A DNA stretch of 64,000 bases from Sarcophilus harrisii. Lineage: Eukaryota > Chordata > Mammalia > Dasyuromorphia > Dasyuridae. The stretch spans positions 53,780,539-53,844,538 of the forward strand of contig NC_045427.1 in the NCBI RefSeq assembly GCF_902635505.1, read 5' to 3'. The translations under genes and the position numbers were made by a program. A model generated the notes under the pieces. The model worked only from the letters and a program-made list of their open reading frames with translations, searched no databases and had not been told where the DNA came from. Below, in pieces: positions 12,159 through 22,650 of this stretch (position 1 is the stretch's first letter; every line of letters starts with the position of its first letter).

Positions 12159-13312
12159 CTGAAATGGAAAAGATCACGTCACCTCCCTAATTGGGGCCAG
12201 GGGAGAAGGGGAGACTTAGATGCAAAATCCTACACCTGAAATAAAAAAGATCATATCAGAGCTCTCCTCCCTAGTTGCGACCAAGGGAGAGGGAAAGAAT
12301 GATGCACTGGGAAACTTAGAGGCAAAATCCTACACCTGAAATAAAAAGATCATATCAGAGCTCTCCTCCCTAGTTGCGACCAAGGGAGAGGGAAAGAATG
12401 ATGCACTGGGAAATTTAGAGGCAAAATCCTACACCTGAAATAAAAAAGATCTTAGAGCTCTCCTCCCTAGTTGGGGTCAGGGGAAAGGGGGAGAATGATG
12501 CACTGGGAAATTTAGAGGCAAAATCCTACACCTGAAATAAAAAAGATCTTAGAGCTCTCCTCCCTAGTTGGGACCAAGGGAGAGGGAAAGAATGATGCAC
12601 TGGGAAACTTAGAGGCAAAATCCTACACCTGAAATAAAAAAGATCTTAGAGCTCTCCTCCCTAGTTGGGACCAAGGGAGAGGGAAAGAATGATGCACTGG
12701 GAAACTTAGAGGCAAAATCCTACACCTGAAATAAAAAGATCATATCAGAGCTCTCCTCCCTAGTTGCACCAAGGGAGAGGGAAAGAATGATGCACTGGGA
12801 AATTTAGAGGCAAAATCCTACACCTGAAATAAAAAGATCTTATCAGAGCTCTCCTCCCTAGTTGCGACCAAGGGAGAGGGAAAGAATGATGCACTGGGAA
12901 ATTTAGAGGCAAAATCCTACACCTGAAATAAAAAAGATCTTAGAGCTCTCCTCCCTAGTTGGGACCAAGGGAGAGGGAAAGAATGATGCACTGGGAAATT
13001 TAGAGGCAAAATCCTACACCTGAAATAAAAAAGATCATATCAGAGCTCTCCTCCCTAGTTGCGACCAAGGGAGAGGGAAAGAATGATGCACTGGGAAACT
13101 TAGAGGCAAAATCCTACACCTGAAATAAAAAGATCATATCAGAGCTCTCCTCCCTAGTTGCGACCAAGGGAGAGGGAAAGAATGATGCACTGGGAAATTT
13201 AGAGGCAAAATCCTACACCTGAAATAAAAAGATCATATCAGAGCTCTCCTCCCTAGTTGGGGTCAGGGGAAAGGGGGAGAATGATGCACTGGAAACTTAG
13301 AAAATCCTAACT
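12155..13312 (-). repeat. Tandem array of 97-100-bp units carrying copies of the KLHL36 splice acceptor
   Basis: The core ACACCTGAAAT occurs at 12155, 12232, 12332, 12431, 12528, 12625, 12722, 12820, 12919, 13016, 13116 and 13215. The first belongs to the real intron-exon junction, and the 77 bp after it align to the unit with two gaps, so the array grew from the intron's own 3' end. Units differ from one another by a few bases, mainly CATATC versus CTTAG and GTTGCGACC versus GTTGGGGTC. Read on the minus strand each unit ends in TTTTTATTTCAG/GTGTAG, a fair splice acceptor. Confidence 0.95.
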
Positions 13313-13336
13313 CCATGGCCTTTGTAACTCACTTCT

Positions 13337-13590
13337 TTCTTTCCTTTTTTTTTTTTTTTTTTCTAATAGTATTTTATTTTTTCCTCTAGTTTTTAGCATT
13401 CGTTTTTATAAGATTTTGAGTTTCAAATTTTTCTCCCTTCCTCCCCTCTTCCAAAGATGAAAGGCAGTTTGATATAGTTTATACATGTGCTATCATGTAA
13501 AACATATTTCTATATTAATCACAGTTATAAGAGGAAACAGATGAAAAGGGAAAAAAAACATAAGAAAAAATGAAGTGAAAAAAAACACTT
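13337..13590 (-). mobile_element. LINE-1 3' UTR fragment (older subfamily)
   Basis: It begins with a T-rich tail (13347-13362), then the TTTTTCTCCCTTCCTCCCC block shared with the copies at 10619 and 28883. Diverged and 5'-truncated. Confidence 0.65.
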
Positions 13591-13797
13591 ATATCTTGCA
13601 GCTCACTTCTGATATAAGTTTACAGAAAGTGGGGAAGACTTTTTGTGCTTCCCCCAAAAATGATGCTATATAAAAACAGTACTCAGCACTCAAAGATAAA
13701 GGTGTTTGGCTGCTGGATGGAGCTAGTGCATATGCAAGAGCTACACAAAAACTAGGCTCAGGCCTAGAAATTCTAATTGTCCTTATCAAGGTAATTT

Positions 13798-14056
13798 TTT
13801 GTTGCTGTTTAATTGTTTTCATTTGTGTTCTACTCTTTATGGCCCCATCTGGGGTTTTCTTGGCAAAGATACTGGAGTAATTTAGTATTTCCTTCTCTAG
13901 CTTATTTTGCAGATGAGGAAACTGAAGCAAATAGAGTTAAGTGACTAGGCCAGGGTCACACAATTATTAATATCTGAAGCCAGATTTTAATTCAGGAAGA
14001 TGAATCTTCTTGAGTCCAGGCCTGGCATTCTATACACTGCATCACATACCCGCCCT
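13798..14056 (-). repeat. 240-bp marsupial SINE
   Basis: Nearly complete copy with GGGGTTTTCTTGGCAAAGAT, then TTTGCAGATGAGGAAACTGA and GGGTCACACA and a tRNA-like end. Confidence 0.75.
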
Positions 14057-14189
14057 CCAAAGGAATCCTGCAGGGCAAACTTGAATTCCTGTCTACATAC
14101 TGTAATTCAGAAGTTCTTAAGTTTTTTGGTCTTAGGATATTTTACATATTATTGTATTAATATTACAAGTTCTCGAAGATACCTTAAAG

Positions 14190-14391
14190 CCCAGATTCTT
14201 AAACTGTGGTTCATGACCCTATATGAGATCTCATAACTGAATGTAGGGATGATGAAGTTATGGTATATTGTCAGTAAATATCTGTCTTTTATACCTATTT
14301 ATTTATATATTTATATTTTATATACCGAGGGTCATGTAAAAATATCTCAAGTAAAAAGGGATAGTGAGTGGGAAAAATTTTTAAAGTCCTG
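14190..14391 (+). mobile_element. Non-autonomous hAT element, family A, copy 2, with 8-bp target duplication
   Basis: The element is flanked by identical CCTTAAAG copies at 14182-14189 and 14392-14399, the 8-bp duplication typical of hAT transposons. It aligns to 981-1182 and, inverted, to 51520-51701. No transposase is encoded. Confidence 0.85.
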
Positions 14392-15842
14392 CCTTAAAGA
14401 ATTTTTGCTTATATGGATTATATTTACCAATACTTACTCTATCTCCAACCTACTTTTCAAAAAAAAAATTTCTTTAACAAATTAAAAATATGGGGAAAAA
14501 CCCTATATTTACTCTATTATGAAAGAAAATATCGTAGTGTTTCAATGACAATAATTTGTAACTCTTGGAACCACAAAAGGATCTCAGGAACCCAGATGAC
14601 ACTGGTCCACACTCTGAGAACCACAGTTTTAATTTTATCTTTGGTTAAAAACAAATGTGGAATATAATCTAAAAGGCCACTCCCTATCCCCAGCATCAGA
14701 AGAACCGGATGTGGTGCTGTTTCTTTGACAAGGCCTTTCCTGCTCTCCTCCCTCCTCTTGGTTCTTAGTAATTCCTACTTTCTGAAGTATTTTGCTTACC
14801 CTTACCTGTGTTCATGTGGGATCTTCTCAGTAGAATCTGAGCTACTTAAAGGGAGGGATTATTTATTTTTCAAATGTTTATTCCTGAAGTCTAGTATAGT
14901 GTCCTACTTATTGAACTACTGAACTGAAGATGTCCTAGTCCCCCACCACTTGCTAATCGTGTGATCTTGGGTATGATGGATCAACTTTATGAGCCTTACT
15001 TTTCTCACCTGTAAATGGAGATAAAACATATTTGTGCCTCCTATCTCACAGGGTTGTTGTGAAGATCAAATTGACTGAGATAAACGTGAACTGACACGTA
15101 CATGGCTTTGTAGCTGGCACTGCTCTGCCAGGGCAAGCCAGTGTTATTACAGGCTAGTGTTCTGAGGAATAAATCATGATAACATATTAACAAAAACAAG
15201 AAGTCACATTTTGACAGGGGCTTTTACATTTATAAAGTGTTTATCTGCAAAGTAAATAGCGCATACATTATTCCCATTTTTCATATGAGGCAACTGAGGC
15301 TCACAAAAGTAAAATAAACTAACCCATCACCTTCAGTATGTATCAGCGTCTATGAACTCAGGTCTTGTGATTTCCAATTCATTTCTTTTTCTCTCTACAA
15401 CAAGAGGCTACAAAACCATAATCTTAAAAAAATTGTTTTGATTTGTATATGCCTTTTTAAGGTTTACAAAATCTCACCCTTAAAACATCCTGAGATGAGT
15501 TACTTAGCACATGTATTTTTAGCTCTTTTTCAGAAAAGAAAATTTGAGGTTTCCAGTGACTTGCCCACAGTCAGGATTCAAACCCAAGATACCTGATTTC
15601 CAATTCTGTGAGTTTTCCTAGTAGGTCACACAATTCTTAACAGCTGAGGTATCTAGGTAGCATGGAGTACATGGATACGGGAAGATTCCATCTGTGATAC
15701 TTACCAGCTGTATGACCTTGGACAAATCAATTTAATCACTATTAGCTTCAGTTTCCTTATCTGGAAAATGGGGATAAAAATAACACCTCCCTCCCAGGGT
15801 TACTGTATGGAGCAAATGAAATAATCTTTGTAAAAAATTTAG

Positions 15843-15980
15843 CCCATGGGGCAGCTAGGCTCTGAAGTCAGGAGGACCTGGGTTCAAATCTGGCCTCAGA
15901 CACTTAACACTTCCTAGCTGTGTGATCCTGGGCAAATCATTTAACTCCAACTTCCTCAGCCAAAAAAGAAAAAAAAAACT
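15843..15980 (+). repeat. MAR1-like SINE with internal deletion
   Basis: GGGGCAGCTAGG runs directly into CTCTGAAGTCAGGAGGACCT, so about 30 bp of the head are missing. It ends with an A-rich tail. MIR sequence lies immediately before it. Confidence 0.8.
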
Positions 15981-16651
15981 TAGTTCAAAGTAGGCACCAG
16001 ATAGATGTTAGTTATTTATTATTAATTTTTTTTTACTTGGCAAAGATTTTATTTTTTTTAATAATATTTTATTTTTCCAAATACATGAAAAGATAGTTTT
16101 CAATATTCACTTTTGCAAAACCTCGTGTTCCAAATTTTTCTCCCCCTGTCCCCTAGACAGTAAGCAATCCGGTTAACTATATGGTGCTGAGCTCTCAGAA
16201 GGTTGCTGTGAGGATTGAGTGAATTAAGAAATGTAGGCTTAAAGATCCCTACAAATGCTGACTATTATTGTCATTATGATCAAAAGATCAGAGACGTAGA
16301 GCTAGAAGGAAGTTTGGGAGTCCCTGGGTTTAAGACTCTTATTAAATGAAGCTCCTATCACTTGCCCAGGGTCCCCCAGCTGAGGACTAGAACCTTAAAG
16401 GGTACTTTGAATGTACTCTTATAGATGATCTCATCTGATTCAGCTGGGAACGGCCTGGCTGGGATTTGGGGGGAGGCAATCAGAGTTAAATGATTTCCAG
16501 GCTCACGTAGCTAGTCAGCTTCAGGCTGGATTTGAACTCAAGTCCTCCTGGCTTCAGGGCTAATGTTCTGTCCGTTGAGCCATGTTGTTGCCCCCTGGGA
16601 TCTACCAGACTCCAAGGCCACACCCTAGTCAAATCTCCCTGATGTTCTATA

Positions 16652-16842
16652 CAGGGGTCCTCAAACTTTTTAAATAGGGGGCCAGTTCACTGACCCTCAG
16701 ACTGTTGGAGGGCTGGACTATAGTAAAAACAAAAACTTTGTTTTGTGGGTCTTTAAATAAAGAAACTTCATAGCCCTGGGTGAGGGGGATAAACGTCCTC
16801 AGCTGCCGGATCTGGCCCACGGGCTGTAGTTTGAGGATCCCT
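16652..16842 (+). mobile_element. Non-autonomous hAT element, family B, copy 1
   Basis: It starts CAGGGGTCCTCAAACTTTTT and ends near GTTTGAGGATCCCTT, and is about 190 bp. It aligns in inverted orientation with 21933-22121. The end is slightly decayed and no clear target duplication remains. It resembles the OposCharlie-type elements of opossum, from memory. Confidence 0.75.
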
Positions 16843-16859
16843 TAATAAGCCCAGTGATC

Positions 16860-17690
16860 TGATCTTTTCTGGAGTAAAAAAAGGCTTGGGTTTTACCTGT
16901 CAGTTTCCTTGCGACAAAAGCCGCTCACTGTCAGCTTCTCACCTTCACTTGTGATGGAACTAAAGCAATAAAAAACGGGGAGGAGAGGGAGTGTGATCCT
17001 GCCATGTTCCTAACATGTCCAGAGAACAAAAAACAAGCGTGTCCTCCCTGTTTTTATTCCTTGTATTTTCTGCCGATCAGAAAATGAAAAAAAAAAAATC
17101 TGATTTTCTTGATCCTTTAACGACTGAGTCCAAAGCTTTGTGTGTATTTTCTCTAAGCATTCAGCCCGTTTGACAGGAGGCAATTAAAAAGTGAGAGCAG
17201 ATCTCTGCCAGATCCACATCTGTCCACTCTGTCTGAAGCAGCTGCTGCCTCCTTGTGGCTGTTAATAGCACAGTTTCTCTCCCTGTTTGAAAACACTTTA
17301 TTTAAAAAGTTGATTTCATTTAACCTTCCCTTCTTCCATGACTAGTTCCGTGACTCAGGGCTTGTTTATCTGAACGTGCAATTCTTAACATCTGAAAACA
17401 AAATCCAGCGTTCCAGCTTCAGACAAAGCCGGGGGAGGGTCCTGACTGGGCTCGGGAAGGCTCTCCTGCCACAGGCTAGCTATGAGTCATTGCCGATTGA
17501 AGATAAACAAGCTGGCTAAGGCTGCGGCCCAGGAGGTCAACCTGACACGGCCAGCCTGGACGCACGAGGAGAAAAGTAAATTCCCAATTTGCTCCACAGT
17601 AGTGAGGGATATCCGGTGCAGTGCTCTGGGATTTCAGACACCGGACAAAGAAATGCTATGGGAAGCAAGGGAATGAGCTGGCTAAGAGGT
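16860..17690. other. Repeat-poor block in KLHL36 intron 2, possible regulatory DNA
   Basis: No SINE or LINE sequence was recognised across this stretch, in sharp contrast to its surroundings. It contains a CTCF-like match on the minus strand at 17244-17258. Open frames here are short and unconvincing. Confidence 0.35.
17244..17258 (-). promoter_or_regulatory. Weaker CTCF-like motif
   Basis: The minus strand reads CCACAAGGAGGCAGC, matching the CTCF core at 13 of 15 positions (mismatches at positions 5 and 9). Confidence 0.3.
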
Positions 17691-18540
17691 GACTCTTGAG
17701 TCTTTCTATACTCAGGATCATCATTTTGGAGATGGAAAGGATCTGAGGCTATTACGGATACCCCCATTTTATAGATAAGGAAACTGAAAAAGGTTAAGCG
17801 ATTTACCCCCTCATCATCATGGAAGAGGTCCACAGCTATCTACTCTGAGGGCACTAGAGATATAAGACTTACAGTCTCTGCCCTTTAGAAACTTAAAAAT
17901 GAGAAACAATCTGCAAGCTCCTGGTGGCTGTTCAGACCATAAAAAATAGAAATGGCCTGAATTTGAAGACAGTCACAATGAAAACTTTCAGAGCTAGGAA
18001 CTCAACAGCTGTCTAATCTAACCCATAAAAAGAATTCCTACTAGGTCACATCTGTGGAGTAGGTCCCCAGACCTTGCTGGGGGTTCTTTGTGAGGGGAAA
18101 AAAGAAAGAAAGGAAGGGAGGAAGAAGAGGAGGGGAAATACTACCTCCTGAGACAGTTCGTTCCACTTCTGCCCAGCTCTCATTGGCCTTAGGAAGCTTC
18201 TCCTTCCATTGAGCCTACATGTTTCTTCGCAACTTTCATCCAATGCTCCAAATTCTATCCCCTTGGGCCAAGCAGAATGAGTTTAATTTTAAAATAATTT
18301 TCTGCTTAATAAGATATTACATCTTCTAATGTGTAGGCAAATATAAAATGAAATTTAAGATGGAATCAGTGTGCTATGGAAGGCAAGCTAAATGACTACA
18401 CATATATGACCTATATTAAGTTGTTTGCTTTCTCAACAAGGGGAGGGAGGGAGGGAGAGAATTTGGAACTTCTCATTTTAAATGACAAATGCAAAAAATT
18501 TGTTTTATGTGTAATTGGAGAAGACAGATATTATATTTGG

Positions 18541-18905
18541 CTCAAAAAAAAAAGAAAGAGAAGGACAGGAGGAAGGAAGGAAAGAAGGAAGGAGGGAGAG
18601 TGGAGGAAGAAAGAAAGGGAAAAAAGAAGAAAAGCCAAAAAAGACAGGAGAGAGAAATGAAAGAGAGAGGGAAGGAAGGAAAGGGATAAGGAAAGAGGGA
18701 AAGAAAGGAGAGAAGGAAGGAAGGAGAGGAGGGAGGGAAGAAGAGAAAAAAGGAAGGAAAGAAAAATGAAGGAAGGAGGAAAAGAGAAGAAGAAAGAAAG
18801 GAGGGAAGGGAGGAAAAAAGAAAAGAAGGAAAGAAGAAAGGAGGGAGGGAAGAAGGGAAGGAAGGGAAAAAGGGAAGGAGGGGAGGGAGAAAGGAAAAAG
18901 GAAAG
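18541..18905 (+). repeat. Purine-only GGAA/GGGA microsatellite
   Basis: Roughly 365 bp of almost unbroken purine, mostly GGAA, GAAA and GGGA units. It yields long Phe/Ser/Leu/Pro or Lys/Glu/Arg frames that are not genes. GGAA is the ETS core, so the tract presents many such sites. Confidence 0.9.
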
Positions 18906-20266
18906 CATGAAGTTGTAAGAACTGATTTCAAATATGGCTCTGATTCTTACTACCTGTTTTACTTTGGGCAAATCACTTTGCCTACATAGGGCTACATTTC
19001 TTCATCTGGACTAAATTAGGGTTTGGCAAACTTTTTTTATGCCAATAGAATTTTACTTAAAAATGTAAAAGCCAATTTTGTCTTTGGGCTATACAAAAGC
19101 AGGTGGAAAGTCAGATCTGGCCCAAAGTAGTCATGCTGATCCATGCACTCGATGGTCTCCTGAAGCTCTAAATCTTATGATCCCATGAACTGGAATGCCC
19201 AGGGATGGCCCCTCTGGCAAGGCTGGCTGGCTGCTACATTTACTTCCCGGGTGCTGCTCAAAGCCGTCCAAGCTGGCACGGCTATTGTTTCTGGGAGACT
19301 TTGCCAAGTTTCGATCTTTGAATCAGGGACCAAAAATAGTCTTCCACTGATCCCACATTTATGTTGAATGGAGCCAGGGAGGTTCCCAGAGTTCAAGGAG
19401 AATAGTGGACCTAACTCAATGCTAAAATCAGATGGTTTCCTGGAGCTTGGCTCCTTTTTGTTTCCCTGAGTGACAGGAATGAGAGAACTCTCCTGCTCCC
19501 CCAAGACTCCTTGAATTCCAGTCTTTGTAAGTAAACCATTATATACCCAGGATCTGGCCTCAGATACTTATTGGCTGTGTGACTCTGGGCAAGTCACTTA
19601 ACTAACCTTGTTTGTGTCAGTTTTCTCATCTGTAAGATGGGGATAATAATAATAATGGTAATAATACATTGCTATGTAATATGTCACATAATAATAGTAA
19701 TACTAGCATTTACCTCATAGTGTTGCTGTAAGGATCTGATGAGATAATTATAAAGCATTTAACACAATCCACACTATCTAGTTTATTCTGCCAAGTGATA
19801 GCTGTTTAGTGGAGGGAATAATTTGCCATACTGAGAGTTCTCTATACTTGACCAAATCACAGAAACTTCTTTTTTTTTTTTTCTTTTGTGGTGTAACTTT
19901 TTAATTTAGATATTCTTCCTTAAAGAAAAATTATTCCCAGAATTTTGAAATGGAAAATTATAAGTTAAATGAGCCAAAGTACCTTTAAGTGACTAATCAG
20001 TCCTTTCTAATCTTCTACAATTTGTTTTAAACAGCAATTTAAAATTGCTATTGAATGAGTCTTACAAAGTGGTATTTTTAACAAAGTCTGATTTGAAGGA
20101 AGTTGGAGGGAATCCAGTCAAACTCTATGTTTTTATGGATGAGGAACAGTCTCAGAGATATCCAATAATTTGCCTTAAGTTATACAGGTAGTAAAGAGAT
20201 GAGCTACTATCTGACACCAAGTCTCTTTAAATCCAAAATCAACAGACTTTATAAAAGTTTTTTGTT

Positions 20267-20560
20267 GAGCTGGGCTTGGTGGTGTGGGCCTGAAGGCCCT
20301 GTGACTGAGGAGTCTGAAGCTGGCGGCTGACTTGAGCTTGGGAATTCTGAACTGTAGAGTAGGGCTAAAACAGATGCTTCCTAGCTCTGTGAGCCTGAAC
20401 AAGTCACAACCCTATTTGTCTCAGTTTCCTTATCTATAAAATGAGCTGGAAAAGGAAATGACAAACTACTCTGTAGATAGTCTGTATCTTTGCCACCAAA
20501 AAAAAGCCCAAATGGGGCCACAAAAAATAGGACACAACTGAAATGACTCAATCAATAATA
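20267..20560 (+). repeat. Composite SINE: 7SL RNA-like head joined to a marsupial CORE-SINE tail
   Basis: Positions 20267-20366 align to the 5' domain of 7SL RNA: GCTGGGCTTGGTGGTGTGGG against GCCGGGCGCGGTGGCGCGTG, then ACTGAGGAGTCTGAAGCTGG and GAATTCTGAACTGTAG in the same order and spacing. From about 20370 it continues as the 240-bp marsupial SINE, with TCAGTTTCCTTATCTATAAA, AATGAGCTGGAAAAGGAAAT and a final ACACAACTGAAATGACTCAA. I compared with 7SL from memory. Confidence 0.7.
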
Positions 20561-21932
20561 AGGAAACATCAGTAGCTAGTGGCTCACCTTCTCTTTATCA
20601 ACTATTAAGGGCAAATAACATTTCTTCAAACAGAACTTTATTCACTAGTCTTAGTAAAAAATGGGGGTACTTCCAAAACTGAAAATCTGAATTAATTCTC
20701 ACTATGTCAGAAAGCAATGATGGGAACAATACTGGATAGAATGTAATTCCTGTAATAAGTGGATCCTGGCAAAGAAGCATTTCTGGATTTGCAGTAGTCT
20801 CCCTGCATAGCTAAGCACCATGTTGCCTAAGAAGTCACCCCCAATGTCACCAAACTAACCAAAAGGTGCTCTCAGTTCACATGTTCAAAAAGCCCTGGGG
20901 CCTCAGGGACCTAATTTTAGAATGGAGTGAGTAAAATTTAAGAGGAAAATGGATAGTTAAAAGACTCTTTTTCCAGTCAGGAAAGAGAAGAGAGAGAGCT
21001 GGAGAAATCCCCTGTCTCCTTCCTTTCCTAAGTGACTATGGGCAAGTCATTTAACCCCAATTTCCTCCCCCTTCCAAAAAGAAACCCACACTTTCAATCC
21101 AATATTGCTCCCATCATTTCTTTCTGATACAATGAGAAATGAATTCAGATTTTTGGTTTTGGAAGTACTCCCTATTTTTCACTAAAACCAGTGAGTAAGT
21201 ATCATTTGAAGAAATGTTATTTGCCCTGACTGGCTGAAGAGAAAGCTGGCCACTGATTTTTCAAATGTTATTGTTATTGAGTCATTCAGTTGTGTCCCAT
21301 TTTTTGAGGCCCCATTTTTGTTGTTGTTGTTGTTGCTGTTGTTGCAAACTCAGGTTCGTAAACTGCTTTGTTGGGTTCTTGCTATTAGGGAAAGGCATCT
21401 TCTGCCTATTTTATATCTGCTTAAAAATATACATATTGTACAATTACTATTGTGTTTTGTATATACATATTATCTTCTCCATTTACAGTAAAATCCCTGA
21501 GGGCTTGACTGATTTATTTTTGTCTTTGTATCCTGATTGCCAAGCACTGTTCTTAATATATAGCAAGTGGTTAATAAATACTTATTGATTGATTGTTAGC
21601 CTTTTCTCTGCCTTATGACCCTGAGCTTTCTGTATCTGGGCATCAGATTCCTATGTATAAAAGAAGAGATAAGTTTAGATGACCTCAGAGGTCTGTCCCA
21701 ACATTGTATGATTCTTCTTCTTCCATTCTGCCAAGTTTGATATGAAAACACCTAGAGTATCCACTTTAAAGATGAATAATCTAAAATCAGGTCCTAGGGA
21801 GACTGTGCATATTGTATATTCAACAAAGGAAACAATAAAGCACAAGGCTTAAATATCTGACCAGGAATCTTGCCTCTGATGCATATTAGCCATGTGATCA
21901 AGGACAAATCAAACTCAGCTAATTCTCTAAAG

Positions 21933-22121
21933 CAGGGGTCCTCAAACTATGGTCCAGGCCAGAGGCGGCAGCTGAGGATGATTATCCCCTCACCCAGGGC
22001 TATGAAGTTTCTTTATTTAAAGGCCCACAAAACAAAGTTTTTGTTTTTACTATAGTCCGGCCCTCCAACAGTCTGAGGGACAGTGAACTGGCCCCCTATA
22101 TAAAAAGTTTAAGGACCCCTG
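21933..22121 (-). mobile_element. Non-autonomous hAT element, family B, copy 2, with intact ends and 8-bp duplication
   Basis: The ends are CAGGGGTCCTCAAACT and AAGTTTAAGGACCCCTG, flanked by identical CTCTAAAG at 21925-21932 and 22122-22129. It is the inverted counterpart of 16652-16842 and encodes nothing. Perfect duplications suggest a fairly young insertion. Confidence 0.88.
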
Positions 22122-22529
22122 CTCTAAAGGCTGTATGGATGAGTAGCAAATCTGCTTCAAACTTCTGGAAGAAGTTTCCAGATCAAGAGCTCCCTATGCC
22201 AATGAAATCAGCAGAATAAATTCTGAAGACAGGGATTGAAATCTTGCCTCTGATAAATTCATGTTTTGAACTTATTCAATTAATGTTAAAAATGTCAACA
22301 TCTGACAATAATTTCAATCAGAAAATACATATAGTCTATCATAGCTATTGTGATCTTGGACAAGTCACTAAGTCACTGATTTCTCCTGGCCCTTAATTTT
22401 CTCTTTTATGAGAAGGTTAGATAAGATGGTCCATGAGTCACAGCTGACTTTTTGATCCTATAACACAGGTCCAGATTCAAAAAGACAAAAGGGGCTCTAA
22501 GAATCTAGAAGCATATAATTCACACACAC

Positions 22530-22589
22530 CTTTGAAGATTCGCTGATCTTGTACGGACGAGATACTCTTGTCTGTCTGGCCCCCTCCAT
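22530..22589 (-). CDS. KLHL36: KLHL36 first coding exon (start codon, 20 codons)
   Basis: The coding part reads MEGARQTRVSRPYKISESSK, one residue different from recalled human KLHL36. The exon begins at 22611 after acceptor ATCATTGTAG, leaving a 22-nt 5' UTR stretch before the ATG. The ATG has A at -3 and G at +4, a strong initiation context. The donor is TCAAAG/GTGTGTG, phase 0. This unstructured N-terminal tail precedes the BTB domain. A pure 28-nt T run lies 10 nt upstream of the exon on the transcribed strand. Confidence 0.95.
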
Positions 22590-22611
22590 TATAAAAGGAT
22601 TGGTAATGTTC

Positions 22612-22650
22612 CTACAATGATAAAAAAAAAAAAAAAAAAAAAAAAAAAAC
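22612..22650 (-). promoter_or_regulatory. Splice acceptor with pure T28 polypyrimidine tract
   Basis: Positions 22622-22649 are 28 consecutive A on the plus strand, so the transcript reads 28 U, then AUCAUUGUAG and the start-codon exon of KLHL36. The homopolymer serves as the polypyrimidine tract. It probably derives from a retrotransposon tail or slippage, and its length is likely to vary. Confidence 0.8.

Larger units (their letters stand above)
13313..22529 (-). other. KLHL36: KLHL36 intron 2, remainder
   Basis: After the array come a LINE-1 3' end (13337-13590), a SINE (13798-14056), an hAT copy (14190-14391), L2-like tail (about 14830-14930), MIR pieces (about 14940-15130, 15205-15380, 15425-15620, 15640-15840), a MAR1-like SINE (15843-15980), LINE-1 3' end (16027-16195), MIR3 (about 16280-16420), SINE (16455-16596), hAT (16652-16842), repeat-poor DNA (about 16860-17690), MIR3 (about 17700-17810), purine tract (18541-18905), a possible Charlie-like hAT remnant (about 19017-19145), MIR (about 19553-19800), MIR3 (about 20090-20230), composite SINE (20267-20560), L2 tail (about 21460-21600), hAT (21933-22121) and MIR (about 22300-22480). 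I saw nothing clear in 20580-21030. Confidence 0.65.

Noticed and set aside
12155-13312. CRISPR-like regular repeat
   Set aside because: Units are contiguous 97-100-bp tandem copies without unique spacers, in a mammalian intron.
18531-18971. Long Phe/Ser/Leu/Pro frames
   Set aside because: Translation of a purine/pyrimidine microsatellite.
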